DNA from: an uncultured Pseudohongiella sp.
Lineage (GTDB): Bacteria > Pseudomonadota > Gammaproteobacteria > Pseudomonadales > Pseudohongiellaceae
NCBI GenBank assembly: GCA_902591495.1
Contig: CACJAW010000004.1
Location: forward strand, 1 to 64,000
Reading direction: 5' to 3'
DNA length: 64,000 nucleotides
Position numbers and translations under genes: made by a program. A model generated the notes under the pieces. The model had not been told where the DNA came from, ran no database searches, and saw only the letters and a program-made list of their open reading frames with translations. This document shows positions 29,285 to 42,009 of this stretch, piece after piece (the first letter of the stretch is position 1; every line of letters starts with the position of its first letter).

Positions 29285-29305
29285 GTCTTAAGATAAGCTT
29301 AAGAC
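29285..29305 (-). terminator. Hairpin over the ttcA stop codon
   Basis: GTCTTAAG-ATAAG-CTTAAGAC is a perfect 8-bp stem that contains the ttcA TAA. No T-run follows on the minus strand, so it is more likely a partial terminator or an RNA stability element than a full stop. Confidence 0.4.
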
Positions 29306-30126
29306 ACTTCTAATAAATCTATATTCTTCACCATTTGTTTTGAACTCTCTAATTCAGCAAACGGGTAAAGCGAAACATCAGCTAATTGTGAAATCGAAAC
29401 GTTACAGATGCTTCTAAAAATTGATTCTACTCTACCTGGAAATTCTTTGTCCCATTGTCTTAACATCTGTTTAATAACTTGCCGCTGGAGATTATTTTGG
29501 CTCCCACACAGATCGCATGGAATTATGGGAAACTTCATGAGCTCTGAGAATTTCTCCAACTCGGATTCTTTGCAATAGGCTAACGGCCTGATAATTATAT
29601 TTCGTTTATCATCACTCAGGAGTTTAGGCGGCATCGCCTTTAACTTACCTCCATGAAACATATTAAGGAATAATGTTTCTACGATGTCATCTCTATGGTG
29701 ACCCAAGGCGATTTTATCGGCTCCTATCTCATCAGCAAAGTTATATAGAATCCCCCTTCTCAACCTTGAGCAAAGACCACAATATGTTTTACCGCTTGGT
29801 ATTTTTTCTTTAACAATAGAGTATGTATCCCGCTCCAATACGGTATACGTAACTCCTAAATCTTCAAGATGCTTAGGTAAGATTTCCCCAGGAAATCCAG
29901 GCTGCTTCTGATCTAGGTTAACAGCATGAATCTCAAAGCTAATCGGGGCATGCTTTTTAAGACTGAGTAAAACATCCAGCAGTGCATAGGAATCTTTACC
30001 ACCAGACATACATACCATCACTAAATCACCATCCGCGATCATGCTAAAGTCTGAGATAGCATGACCAACATCGCGACGAATATTTTTTCGGCATCGATTT
30101 AATTTAATTGTTTCTTTGACGTCCAT
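29299..30126 (-). CDS. ttcA: tRNA 2-thiocytidine(32) synthetase TtcA
   Basis: Thiolates cytidine 32 of certain tRNAs, using ATP and a [4Fe-4S] cluster. The 275-residue protein starts at ATG 30126 ([11 protein letters not shown]), 21 codons inside the track ORF and 14 bases after the fadA stop. The PP-loop reads [14 protein letters not shown]. Cluster cysteines are in [11 protein letters not shown] and IPCDLCGSQ. The [15 protein letters not shown] block is typical of the family. The ribosome-binding site is weak. It continues the fadBA transcription unit. No functional tie to beta-oxidation is evident. Confidence 0.93.
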   Translation of the reverse strand: MDVKETIKLNRCRKNIRRDVGHAISDFSMIADGDLVMVCMSGGKDSYALLDVLLSLKKHAPISFEIHAVNLDQKQPGFPGEILPKHLEDLGVTYTVLERDTYSIVKEKIPSGKTYCGLCSRLRRGILYNFADEIGADKIALGHHRDDIVETLFLNMFHGGKLKAMPPKLLSDDKRNIIIRPLAYCKESELEKFSELMKFPIIPCDLCGSQNNLQRQVIKQMLRQWDKEFPGRVESIFRSICNVSISQLADVSLYPFAELESSKQMVKNIDLLEVS

Positions 30127-30140
30127 ATTTTTAAGAAACA

Positions 30141-33475
<3,335 letters not shown>

Positions 33476-33507
33476 TTTATTTCTTCCAAATCAAAAATTA
33501 CTTGTGT

Positions 33508-33568
33508 TCAAGCTTATATTATACCGCTCACTCGAAAAATTAATAAACCTCAGCTAAAATCAAGCTTA
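33508..33568. repeat. Direct repeat in the fadB/deacetylase divergent region
   Basis: TCAAGCTTA occurs at 33508-33516 and again at 33560-33568, 52 bases apart or about five helical turns, flanking the candidate fadB -10 box. Each contains the palindrome AAGCTT. It could be a paired operator for a looping regulator; it does not match the PsrA or FadR consensus I know. Confidence 0.25.
33518..33523 (-). promoter_or_regulatory. Candidate -10 box of the fadBA operon
   Basis: On the minus strand GGTATAATATAAG contains TATAAT, 43 bases before the fadB ATG. The -35 region at proper spacing is AT-rich but not a good match, so an activator or alternative context may be needed. Confidence 0.35.
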
Positions 33569-33615
33569 AATAAGGTTTGTAACTTTATAAATCTCAGCCT
33601 TAAGGGAGCCCTAAA

Positions 33616-34656
33616 ATGCGAGCATTTCTTGGGATTGTTTCTTTGATATTCTTTGTGAATGTGACTGACGCAGCGAATGATATTGACAGTCATGGGGTTA
33701 TCCTTGCTTATCACCATGTATCAACTGACACTCCTCCCTCAACCAGCATATCTCCTGAAGATTTTGAAAAGCATCTACACTACTTAAAGGAAAATGATTT
33801 CAACGTCATTGCACTAAATCAGATGATAGAGACCCTAAAAGCTGGTGAAAAGCTACCAAATAAAGCCGTGGCGATAACCTTTGATGATGGCTACATTTCG
33901 ATTTATGACACGGCATTCCCGATGCTGCAGTCTTATGGATTCCCATTTACCTTATTTTTAAGCACTGGCCCAATAGACAGACAACAGCAGAATTTCATAA
34001 ATTGGGAGCAGATAAAGGAGATGTCGAGTGCCGGCGTCATTATCGCAAATCATATGGTTGAGCACCCTTATATGTTAGATAGGGGCCAAGACGAGTCAGA
34101 CGTTGAATGGATTAATCGCCTTGAAAAAGAGTTATTAAAGGCAGAGTTGAGAATTGAACAACAAACCGGACAGTCCCATCGGTATCTTGCCTACCCTTTT
34201 GGGGAATTTAACACTGAAATTAAAAATATGCTTGAAGCCAATGACTTTATCGGTCTCGCGCAAAACTCAGGAGCAGTTGGGGTTAACTCTGACTTTCTAG
34301 CACTACCGCGGTTTCCTTTAGCGTCAATTTATGCAAATCTTGAGACGGCAAAAATTAAGTTAGATTCCAAAGCCTTCAATGTTGATCTAATACAACCGCT
34401 ATCTCCTGTTACGCAGGATCGAAACCCGTCTGTTACACTCAAATTTAATGACGGTAATTATAATTTGTCTCAAATTGGATGCTTCGCAAATAGCAGACCC
34501 TTACCAATGACCTGGATTGATAAAAGTCAGGGATTATTGAAGATAGAGCCCAATGATAGTTACTCAGGAAGACGTTGGAGATACCTTTGCACAGCACCAG
34601 TTACCGGCGAAAACCGCTTCTATTGGTACTCTGTTCAATGGATCAAACCTGATTAG
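33616..34656 (+). CDS. Secreted polysaccharide deacetylase (NodB domain)
   Basis: A 346-residue exported protein: the signal peptide ends near VTDAANDID, then a carbohydrate esterase 4 (NodB) domain. Its metal and catalytic motifs are AVAITFDDGY (the two aspartates), NHMVEHPYM (histidines) and YLAYPFGEFN. The opening ILAYHHVS is also typical of the PgaB/YadE branch that deacetylates N-acetylglucosamine polymers. About 95 residues after the domain form a probable beta-sandwich tail with no recognised family. AAGGGAG precedes the ATG. Its end overlaps the convergent Bax-like gene by 14 bases. The substrate, whether peptidoglycan or an exopolysaccharide, cannot be decided. Confidence 0.85.
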   Translation: MRAFLGIVSLIFFVNVTDAANDIDSHGVILAYHHVSTDTPPSTSISPEDFEKHLHYLKENDFNVIALNQMIETLKAGEKLPNKAVAITFDDGYISIYDTAFPMLQSYGFPFTLFLSTGPIDRQQQNFINWEQIKEMSSAGVIIANHMVEHPYMLDRGQDESDVEWINRLEKELLKAELRIEQQTGQSHRYLAYPFGEFNTEIKNMLEANDFIGLAQNSGAVGVNSDFLALPRFPLASIYANLETAKIKLDSKAFNVDLIQPLSPVTQDRNPSVTLKFNDGNYNLSQIGCFANSRPLPMTWIDKSQGLLKIEPNDSYSGRRWRYLCTAPVTGENRFYWYSVQWIKPD

Positions 34657-35491
34657 GCGGGGCATCTCTCTCCCTAAGGTTGTTCTGGATAATGATTCTT
34701 TGTATCTCCTCTACGTATCCGGCCCCTCTTTGCGAGTATCTTCCAAGCCCTATAGATAAGGACATTGGATCTATCTTTAGGCCACGCTCTCTCATTTTAA
34801 ATCGAAGGTCTCTAAGATAGGCATACGAAACATGAGTGTTAATGTTTAGAAAATAAGACTTAACCGATTTTTCGACAGTATCAAAATACCTCACCTCGTG
34901 TGTTGCACCAGAAATTCGTCTTGATGGCACGATGCCACAACCTTCTTCGTAACACCACTGGCCAAAAACATTATTCCCTTCAATCGTGAATCGCGAAGTC
35001 CCCCAAGCCGATTCATTCGCAGCCTGCGCTAAAGCCATAGAAACAGGAATCAAATCGACCCGCAGCAAAAGCTCATCAACCATAGCTGCAATGGTCATAC
35101 CTTTGTGGTCGATACGATATGTCTCGCTTAGATTTGCAACCTCAGCAGTTTCTTTTATGCTCGGAGTTCCTTTCTCAATATTTTCTCGGATTTCGAGCAG
35201 CCTAGAGCGAAGATTCCTTATTTCTTGATTTTCAGCATCTAAAAAACTTTGCATGTAATCCAAAAACTGTCGCTTCTTATCATCTACATCAACGATTTTA
35301 GTGAAATCTGGAAATACAGTGACCGGAATCTGAGGAAGAGGTTTTATAACCAACGGGACAGCAGGATTAGATGAATATTGGGAGATAACTATCGACGTGA
35401 ATATGGCTAACGGTAACAACACTTTAACAAAAGTGTATTTGTAAACTCCGCCCAAAAGTCGTTCAATTTTTAAAAATTCACGAATGTCCAA
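34643..35491 (-). CDS. Bax-like glucosaminidase-domain protein
   Basis: A 282-residue membrane-anchored protein related to E. coli Bax and the FlgJ/LytG glucosaminidase family. A membrane helix (about residues 20-38) is followed by a linker, then the catalytic domain with ALAQAANESAWGTSRFTIEG, in which the Glu is the catalytic acid, and NNVFGQWC-like sequence shared with Bax. It probably trims peptidoglycan in the periplasm. The start is TTG at 35491 with AAGGG eight bases upstream. It is convergent with the deacetylase gene, and both proteins act on amino-sugar polymers, which may or may not be meaningful. Confidence 0.85.
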   Translation of the reverse strand: MDIREFLKIERLLGGVYKYTFVKVLLPLAIFTSIVISQYSSNPAVPLVIKPLPQIPVTVFPDFTKIVDVDDKKRQFLDYMQSFLDAENQEIRNLRSRLLEIRENIEKGTPSIKETAEVANLSETYRIDHKGMTIAAMVDELLLRVDLIPVSMALAQAANESAWGTSRFTIEGNNVFGQWCYEEGCGIVPSRRISGATHEVRYFDTVEKSVKSYFLNINTHVSYAYLRDLRFKMRERGLKIDPMSLSIGLGRYSQRGAGYVEEIQRIIIQNNLRERDAPPNQV

Positions 35492-35588
35492 TAATTTAGC
35501 CCTTTCGCATAATTTTTAGAAAACAAGCATTATCTTATCAGATACAATGCTATGGAGATAATAAATTCAAATCAATATCGACCTAAAC

Positions 35589-35912
35589 TTATCCCCTTTC
35601 ATCTACTTTACTGCCACCAAGGCAAGTCGGTGAATTAGGTGGGTATACATCTTTGCTTGACCACTCATCCACAGTAAATAGATGTAATGCTAAGGCATGC
35701 ACGCCATTCGATAATTCTTCAGAAAGCAGCTGATATACGGCTTGATGGCGCTTAACTCTCGTAAGGTTTGAAAAATAATTAGAAACAATTGTCAAATTAA
35801 AATGAGATTCTGTTGCGGGCCCACTGTGTAAATGGCTTTCATTTTGTACAGAAACACTTTCAGTCTGAAAGGCTGCTTTAACTTTCTTTTCTATCGAAGC
35901 TTCGACGGACAT
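35589..35912 (-). CDS. bolA: BolA family transcriptional/iron-sulfur regulator
   Basis: A 107-residue BolA protein. The track ORF is 41 codons too long; the family N-terminus begins at ATG 35912 (MSVEASIEKKVKAAF). The conserved ESHFNLTIVS core and the HQAVYQLLSEELSNGVHALALHLFT block, which holds the conserved C-terminal histidine, are present. BolA proteins bind [2Fe-2S] clusters together with monothiol glutaredoxins and affect cell shape and stationary-phase genes. The extra residues after EWSS (PTCLGGSKVDE) resemble the SPPCRGG tail of other BolA proteins. It is divergent from the YlqF-type GTPase gene. Confidence 0.9.
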   Translation of the reverse strand: MSVEASIEKKVKAAFQTESVSVQNESHLHSGPATESHFNLTIVSNYFSNLTRVKRHQAVYQLLSEELSNGVHALALHLFTVDEWSSKDVYPPNSPTCLGGSKVDERG

Positions 35913-36036
35913 TGCAGTATAAGAAGATAACACTCTAAGAAGATTAATATTGGGAGTATACTCTATCTCTGGAGGCTCGTAATCATTTATACAGCTTCTT
36001 TGAAATCCGAATTTCGAGTGTAAATGAGAGCACAAA

Positions 36037-36873
36037 ATGGTTATTTCTTGGTACCCGGGTCACATGCGGACAGCAAGCCGAGAGCTAAAACGCACTGTGA
36101 AAGAATCACAGGCGATTATTGAACTTGTCGATGCTAGAGCCCCCGAGAGTAGTTCAAACCCTATGCTTAAAGTATTAACTGATGGCTTACCAAAAATCAC
36201 CATACTGACTAAAGGCGATCTCGCTAATCAAGATACAACAACCTGTTGGAAGAAGTTTATTGAAGAAAATTACACAACTAGATGTTTAGTCAGTGACTAC
36301 GATAATCCAATCAGCGTCCGCAATCTGCTAAAAGAGCTAAATTCAATATTGAGCAAACGTCTGAGCGCTAATAAACAAAGACAAATTATTATCACCGGAG
36401 TTCCAAACGTCGGTAAATCTACACTACTGAATTCGTTAATTGGGCGAAAGGTAGCCAATACAGGAAATGAACCGGCAATCACTCGCTCACAACAGCGAAT
36501 AAAAGTAGAGCAAGGTTGGTATTTGGTCGACACACCGGGTTTACTATGGCCAAAACTTGAAAATCAAGATAACGCCAGAATACTCGCGTGTTTGGGTACT
36601 ATTAGAAATACGGCTATCGATATTGAAGAAATTGGATGGTTTCTCGCAGAAACTCTTAGGCGGGAATATCCAAATGTTCTTAAAATACGTTACGATATGA
36701 ATGAGATCCCTAAGTCCATGGAAATCTTATATGAGAGCATTGCTCAGAAAACAGGATCTTTGTTAAAAAAAGGGCAGCCCGATTATCGCAAGGTATCTCA
36801 AGTTCTTTTGAATGATTTTCGTTCAGGAAGGCTAGGAAGACTCAGTTTAGAGCGCCCCCAACAGACACCATAA
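36037..36873 (+). CDS. ylqF: Ribosome biogenesis GTPase YlqF/RbgA family
   Basis: A 278-residue circularly permuted GTPase. The motifs appear in the order G4-G5-G1-G3: TKGDL, then GVPNVGKSTLLNSL (Walker A), then VDTPGLL. The start, WYPGHMRTASRELK, is the family signature, and PAITRSQQRIKV covers the switch I threonine. In Bacillus, RbgA completes assembly of the large ribosomal subunit; proteobacterial versions are less studied. The C-terminal RNA-binding domain contains NDFRSGRLGRLSLE. No neighbouring ribosomal gene is present. Confidence 0.9.
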   Translation: MVISWYPGHMRTASRELKRTVKESQAIIELVDARAPESSSNPMLKVLTDGLPKITILTKGDLANQDTTTCWKKFIEENYTTRCLVSDYDNPISVRNLLKELNSILSKRLSANKQRQIIITGVPNVGKSTLLNSLIGRKVANTGNEPAITRSQQRIKVEQGWYLVDTPGLLWPKLENQDNARILACLGTIRNTAIDIEEIGWFLAETLRREYPNVLKIRYDMNEIPKSMEILYESIAQKTGSLLKKGQPDYRKVSQVLLNDFRSGRLGRLSLERPQQTP

Positions 36874-36909
36874 TTTTTAACTCAAGCACTAGAGACTTAT
36901 TTTTTGAAA

Positions 36910-39870
36910 ATGAAACAACCTGAATCTATCGCAACTAAGCATGCTATCAACACCGTTGTCCATCCCGCTTTCTCGCTTCTAGAAGAAACTCACATTTCAT
37001 CGCTGAACTTGAACATCGAAAAATATGAACATAAAGAAACCGGGGCCTTACACTACCACCTTGCTAGTGAAAACGAAGAAAATGTCTTTTTAGTCGCATT
37101 TCGGACAGTTCCGATGGACTCGACTGGAGTAGCTCATATTCTAGAGCATACCGCACTTTGTGGCAGTGAACGTTATCCGGTAAGAGATCCTTTTTTTATG
37201 ATGATCCGCCGTTCGCTAAATACATTCATGAACGCGATGACGAGCAGCGACTGGACAGCATACCCATTCGCCTCAAAGAACAAAAAAGACTTTAACAATT
37301 TGCTTAAAGTTTATCTAGACTCTGCTTTTTTTTCTCGAATCGACCACCTCGACTTTCTTCAAGAAGGTCATCGGTTGGAGTTCGAAGAACCGAACAACCC
37401 AAAATCGTCGTTGCAGTTCAAAGGTGTTGTCTATAATGAAATGAAAGGTGCCATGAGCTCCACAAGTAATGTTTTGTGGCAAACACTCAACAAATATCTC
37501 TATCCAACAACTACCTATCACTACAATAGTGGCGGGGAGCCAGATCATATTCCTGATTTAAGTTATAGCGACTTACTCTCATTCTATAAGTCGCATTATC
37601 ATCCAAGCAATAGTGTAATTATGACTTTTGGTGATACCCCGGCGATCGACCATCAAACCGAATTTGAGAGTCTAGCGCTATCCCGCTTTTCCAGACTTGA
37701 CTCGGACATAAAGGTGGGATTCGAAAAGCGTTACCTCAGCCCCATTCGAGCAGAAGAGTTCTATCCGAGCGAGAAGGATGACCCGAACAACACACATATA
37801 GTCATAGGTTGGCTTCTTGGCAGTAGCGTACATATCAAAGATTTTTTTAAAGCTCAGTTGCTGACAAATGTGCTTTTAGATCATAGCGGCAGCCCCTTGC
37901 TCAAAAAATTAGAGACTACCGATCTAGGAAGTTCTCCTTCGCCCTTATGCGGTCTAGATGATGGCAACAAGGAGATGAGTTTTATGGTCGGACTTGAAGG
38001 CTGCCTAGAGGAAGACAGTCTGAGGGTGGAAGGTTTTATTCTTGATAGTCTCAATGAATTTGTTGATCAAGGCATTCCCCACGAACAGGTAGAGGCCGCA
38101 CTTCACCAGCTCGAACTTAACCAACGCGAAATTTCAGGAGATAGCTATCCTTATGGTCTGCAATTATTGATGTCAGGACTGTCTGTAGCTCTGCACAATG
38201 GCGACCCAACAAAAGTTTTGGACATTGATCCCATATTGATGGAATTGAGAGAAGCGGCCAAGAGCGAAACTTTTATACCAAACTTAATAAAAGAACTTTT
38301 AATAGAAAATCAGCACAGGGTAACTTTAACACTGAGACCAGACCCTGACTTGGCAACAAAGAAAGTTAAAGCTGAAGAGTCAATTCTTAGTAATATAAAG
38401 AAAAACCTCTCAAGTGATCAAGTCAAACAAATTATAAGTCAGGCGAAAGATTTATCTGAAAGGCAAGCAGAGCAGGATAACCCAGACGTGCTGCCCAAAG
38501 TCACACTAGAAGATGTACCACTAAACATTTCTGAACCAACCCCGACAGAAAATGCTTTATCAAAATCTGGAATCGCCCATACTTTTTTCGGCCAGCCAAC
38601 GAACGGATTGGCATACCAGCAGATAATAATTGAATTGCCTGAATTGTCCAATGAGCTGCTAGAAATATTGCCACTTTATACCTCTTGCTTACCAGAATTC
38701 GGTATTGGTCAGCAAGATTATGAGGCCGTGCAAACATGGCAATCAAGAATCTCGGGAGGCGTTAATTGCTTTAGCAGCATCAGAAGCGGTTTAAGCAATG
38801 AGCAAGAATCTAAGTCATTTATTTCTCTGTCCTCAAAGGCTCTGGCGAAAAATCACTCTGAATTGTCGAATCTGTTATATCAGACTATAGCTAATGTCAG
38901 ATTTGATGAGTCAGATAGGCTGGCAGACTTAATCGAACAAATTTGCTCAAGAAAGGAAAATAGCTTAACTGGTCAAGGGCACTCCCTCGCGATGAGCTTG
39001 GCTTCAAGTGGCTTCAGCCCTGCAGCCAAACTTATGCATGAATTTAACGGTTTAGAAGGAATCAAACGTCTCAAATTCACTAGAAAACAGATCTCTAAAG
39101 AAAGATTTTCAGAAGGATTGCTTGATAAGTTCAAACAGCTACATGAGATTCTCATCAACAATCCTTTTCAACTTTTGACAATTACGGAATTAGATAAGCA
39201 AGAAAAAGCGATACACGACTTAGACACTCTCTGGACAAGTAATTTTAGTAATCAGGCTAGCGACAACGGCTTCTCTCTGCCTGAAACAAGAAGTAAGTTA
39301 GCTGAAGCTTGGACGACATCGACCCAAGTTAATTTCTGTGCCAAAGCATTTCCGACGGTACCGTTTAAACATAAAGATAATGCCACCTTGCACGTACTAG
39401 CGGGCTATCTAAGAAATGGTTTTCTTCATCGAGCAATTCGGGAAACAGGCGGCGCCTACGGTGGTGGAGCAAGTCAGGACTCAAATTCGGCTTCCTTTCG
39501 TTTCTTCTCATATAGAGACCCACGCTTAGAAGAAACCCTCGATGATTTTGACGCATCGATTGACTGGCTTAACTCATCTTCACATGAAAATTATCAACTT
39601 GAAGAGGCCATACTCGGAGTAGTATCAACGTTAGATAAACCGGCATCACCAGCAGGAGAGGCAAAACAAGTGTTTTACAATAAGCTTTTCGGGAGTGGAC
39701 TCGATACAAGGAAAGCATTTAGAGACCAAGTATTAAGCACAACGTTTAAAGATCTGATGGAGGTCTCAGACAAATACTTAAAGCCTACAAATGCAAGCAC
39801 AGGGCTCATAACCAATATAGATTCGATTCAAAAATTAAAAATCGAAGACTTAGTAATAAAAAATATTTAA
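36910..39870 (+). CDS. M16C metallopeptidase (presequence protease/PreP-like)
   Basis: A 986-residue zinc peptidase of the pitrilysin superfamily, subfamily M16C, related to mitochondrial and plastid presequence proteases. The inverted zinc motif HxxEH is in VAHILEHTALCGS (about residue 76 from the ATG), and the third ligand lies in VVYNEMKGAMSS. The rest is the four-domain clamshell that degrades small unfolded peptides. The ATG at 36910 is taken over the TTG two codons earlier. No signal peptide is apparent, so it is likely cytoplasmic, where it could clear signal or other short peptides. It begins 36 bases after ylqF and could share its transcript. Confidence 0.9.
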   Translation: MKQPESIATKHAINTVVHPAFSLLEETHISSLNLNIEKYEHKETGALHYHLASENEENVFLVAFRTVPMDSTGVAHILEHTALCGSERYPVRDPFFMMIRRSLNTFMNAMTSSDWTAYPFASKNKKDFNNLLKVYLDSAFFSRIDHLDFLQEGHRLEFEEPNNPKSSLQFKGVVYNEMKGAMSSTSNVLWQTLNKYLYPTTTYHYNSGGEPDHIPDLSYSDLLSFYKSHYHPSNSVIMTFGDTPAIDHQTEFESLALSRFSRLDSDIKVGFEKRYLSPIRAEEFYPSEKDDPNNTHIVIGWLLGSSVHIKDFFKAQLLTNVLLDHSGSPLLKKLETTDLGSSPSPLCGLDDGNKEMSFMVGLEGCLEEDSLRVEGFILDSLNEFVDQGIPHEQVEAALHQLELNQREISGDSYPYGLQLLMSGLSVALHNGDPTKVLDIDPILMELREAAKSETFIPNLIKELLIENQHRVTLTLRPDPDLATKKVKAEESILSNIKKNLSSDQVKQIISQAKDLSERQAEQDNPDVLPKVTLEDVPLNISEPTPTENALSKSGIAHTFFGQPTNGLAYQQIIIELPELSNELLEILPLYTSCLPEFGIGQQDYEAVQTWQSRISGGVNCFSSIRSGLSNEQESKSFISLSSKALAKNHSELSNLLYQTIANVRFDESDRLADLIEQICSRKENSLTGQGHSLAMSLASSGFSPAAKLMHEFNGLEGIKRLKFTRKQISKERFSEGLLDKFKQLHEILINNPFQLLTITELDKQEKAIHDLDTLWTSNFSNQASDNGFSLPETRSKLAEAWTTSTQVNFCAKAFPTVPFKHKDNATLHVLAGYLRNGFLHRAIRETGGAYGGGASQDSNSASFRFFSYRDPRLEETLDDFDASIDWLNSSSHENYQLEEAILGVVSTLDKPASPAGEAKQVFYNKLFGSGLDTRKAFRDQVLSTTFKDLMEVSDKYLKPTNASTGLITNIDSIQKLKIEDLVIKNI

Positions 39871-39984
39871 TTAAATCAATTTTTTATAAGTATTTTAGAA
39901 TAATTCTGATGAAGTATTAAATCTTTTTAACAATTAGAAGTAGTGAATGAGGGAACTTTTAAGAAGATAGACGGTCATATTATG

Positions 39985-40082
39985 TGTAGGTAAGTGTTTA
40001 ACAAAATAGTGGGTTTTGTTTCATTTATCTCTCCCTTGTTAAGCTAGGGCCCGATGGGAATTCTCATCGGGCCTTTTCTTTT
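39985..40082 (+). ncRNA. Possible small RNA or long 3' UTR before the KorABC-type operon
   Basis: In the 354-base gap 39871-40224, a TATTAT (39979-39984) could be a weak -10. It is followed by hairpin AACAAAA/TTTTGTT (40000-40020) and then a strong terminator. A transcript of about 90 bases would result, the size of a typical small RNA. The alternative is simply the 3' end of the M16C gene transcript. The rest of the gap shows no gene. Confidence 0.3.
40048..40082 (+). terminator. Strong intrinsic terminator
   Basis: GGCCCGATG and CATCGGGCC form a perfect 9-bp stem around an eight-base loop, followed by TTTTCTTTT. It lies 177 bases after the M16C stop and 142 bases before the next gene. Confidence 0.88.
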
Positions 40083-40224
40083 AGCTACTACTTCGCTTAA
40101 CGCATCAAAGATGTCTCCTCAAGAGATAAATTACTTCCATTTGAAGCCGATATTACTATACTACGTTACAGCTGGACGCACGCTCCAGTGGGACTAAATT
40201 TCAGGCATCGAGAAAAAGTAGAAT

Positions 40225-42009
40225 ATGAAGCCTACAGACATTAAAAACCCAGACTACTTCCATAAAGTCGTAGATTGTCAGTGGGCGTGCCCTGCCCATA
40301 CACCTGTTCCAGAATACATTCGACTGATAGCGGAGAAGCGTTACTCAGATGCCTATATGATAAATTGGCACTCAAACGTATTTCCAGGAATACTTGGCAG
40401 AACCTGCGACCGCCCCTGCGAACCTGCCTGTCGAAGAGGAAGAGTTGAAGAGGAGCCCGTCGCTATTTGCCGTTTGAAAAGGGTAGCGGCAGATTATAAA
40501 TCCGACATAAAGGATCGCTTACCGAGTGTTCCAGAGAAAAAGAATGGCAAACACATTGCACTGGTGGGTGCTGGACCTGCTTCATTGACGGTTGCGAGAG
40601 ATTTATTGCCTTTGGGTTATGAGATCACTCTGTTCGAGAAAGATCACTTAAGCGGTGGTGCTATGCGAACTCAAATTCCGCGTTTTCGTTTACCCTCAGA
40701 AGTGTTAGAGGAAGAGCTCCATTATATTCTAGATATGGGAATCAATTGTCGGTTTGGGGAAGAAATTACCAGCATGAAAGCCTTGCTCGACGAAGGGTTT
40801 GACGCAATATTTGTGGGTACTGGAGCACCATTGGGTAAAACACTCAAATTGCCGGGTTTTGAAGAGGCTAAATCAAACATTCATACCGGCATTGAGTGGT
40901 TAGCGAATGTTGCGTTTGAGCACATAAGCTCAATAGGCAAGAAAGTTATAGTGCTGGGAGGCGGCAATACTGCTATGGACTGTTGCAGGACCTCAAAACG
41001 TTTAGGAGGTGAGCAAGTAACCGTTACTGTCCGCAGTGGATTTGATGAAATGAAAGCGTCTCCTTGGGAAATTGAAGACGCCATAAATGAAGATATTCCT
41101 ATCGTAAATTTCCATGTACCAAAGCGCTATATATTAGAAAACGGTAGGCTTTCTGGAATGGAATTTGAGAAAGTTAAAAAAGAGTATGATTCAGACGGAA
41201 GAAGGCTCTTGACCCCAACTGGTGAAGACCCCGTGATAATTCCCTGTGATGATGTACTTTGTGCCATTGGGCAGGAGAATAGTTTTCCCTGGATAGAAAA
41301 AGATTTAGGAATCGAGTTTGACCAATGGGAATTACCGACTCTGAACAAAAACACCTTCCAGTCGACAAATGAGAGAGTATTTTTTGGAGGCGACTCTGCT
41401 TTAGGCCCTGATAATATTATTACTGCTGTTGCCCATGGACACGATGCTGCGCTTTCTATTCATCTGACCTGCCAAAATGAAGATATCAACGATAGGCCGT
41501 CACCTATAACAAATTTAAGTAGTCAAAAAATGGGTATACACCAATGGTCTTATGATAATGATATTAGCAACGATGTGCGTTACGCGGTTCCTCATGCTCA
41601 AAAGGAAAAGACTTTAAATGATTTAAATTTAGAAGTGGAATTAGGCTTTGATGAACAACTCGCTTTCAACGAGACAATGCGTTGCCTTAATTGTGATGTA
41701 CAAACAGTTTTTACCGACAAATTGTGTATCGAATGTGACGCTTGCGTCGATATCTGTCCAACGGATTGCATTACTTTTACAAATAATTCTGACGAGCAAT
41801 CACTTAGAGGAAATCTTTTAGCTCCTGCTCCGAATCAAGACCAGGATATTTACGTATCCGACTGTCTCGAGACAGGCCGAATCATGGCTAAAAATGAAGA
41901 TCTTTGCTTGCATTGTGGTCTATGCGCTGAGCGATGCCCAACCTCTGCGTGGGATATGCAGAAGTATCTCTTTAACACAGCTAAGGCGGAGCACGCGTGC
42001 CAGAATTAG
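40225..42009 (+). CDS. FAD/NAD(P)/iron-sulfur subunit of a 2-oxoacid oxidoreductase (KorC-like, GltD-related)
   Basis: A 594-residue electron-transfer protein. The N-terminal Fe-S module has VDCQWACPAHTPVPEY and GRTCDRPCEPACRRG, as in the glutamate synthase small subunit. Next come an FAD-binding fold with ALVGAGPASLTVARDL (about residue 113) and an NAD(P)-binding fold with VIVLGGGNTAMDCCR (about residue 236). The C-terminus adds two [4Fe-4S] motifs, CIECDACVDICPTDC and CLHCGLCAERCP. The layout is GltD-like plus a bacterial ferredoxin, suited to move electrons between NAD(P) and an Fe-S partner. The next two genes encode that partner. In Azoarcus evansii a comparable third subunit makes a 2-oxoglutarate:NADP+ oxidoreductase. 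Which nucleotide is used here is not readable with certainty. Confidence 0.85.
   Translation: MKPTDIKNPDYFHKVVDCQWACPAHTPVPEYIRLIAEKRYSDAYMINWHSNVFPGILGRTCDRPCEPACRRGRVEEEPVAICRLKRVAADYKSDIKDRLPSVPEKKNGKHIALVGAGPASLTVARDLLPLGYEITLFEKDHLSGGAMRTQIPRFRLPSEVLEEELHYILDMGINCRFGEEITSMKALLDEGFDAIFVGTGAPLGKTLKLPGFEEAKSNIHTGIEWLANVAFEHISSIGKKVIVLGGGNTAMDCCRTSKRLGGEQVTVTVRSGFDEMKASPWEIEDAINEDIPIVNFHVPKRYILENGRLSGMEFEKVKKEYDSDGRRLLTPTGEDPVIIPCDDVLCAIGQENSFPWIEKDLGIEFDQWELPTLNKNTFQSTNERVFFGGDSALGPDNIITAVAHGHDAALSIHLTCQNEDINDRPSPITNLSSQKMGIHQWSYDNDISNDVRYAVPHAQKEKTLNDLNLEVELGFDEQLAFNETMRCLNCDVQTVFTDKLCIECDACVDICPTDCITFTNNSDEQSLRGNLLAPAPNQDQDIYVSDCLETGRIMAKNEDLCLHCGLCAERCPTSAWDMQKYLFNTAKAEHACQN

Noticed and set aside
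40054-40194. 46-codon ORF starting with ATG in the pre-kor gap
   Set aside because: It begins inside the terminator stem, has no ribosome-binding site and no recognisable sequence features.
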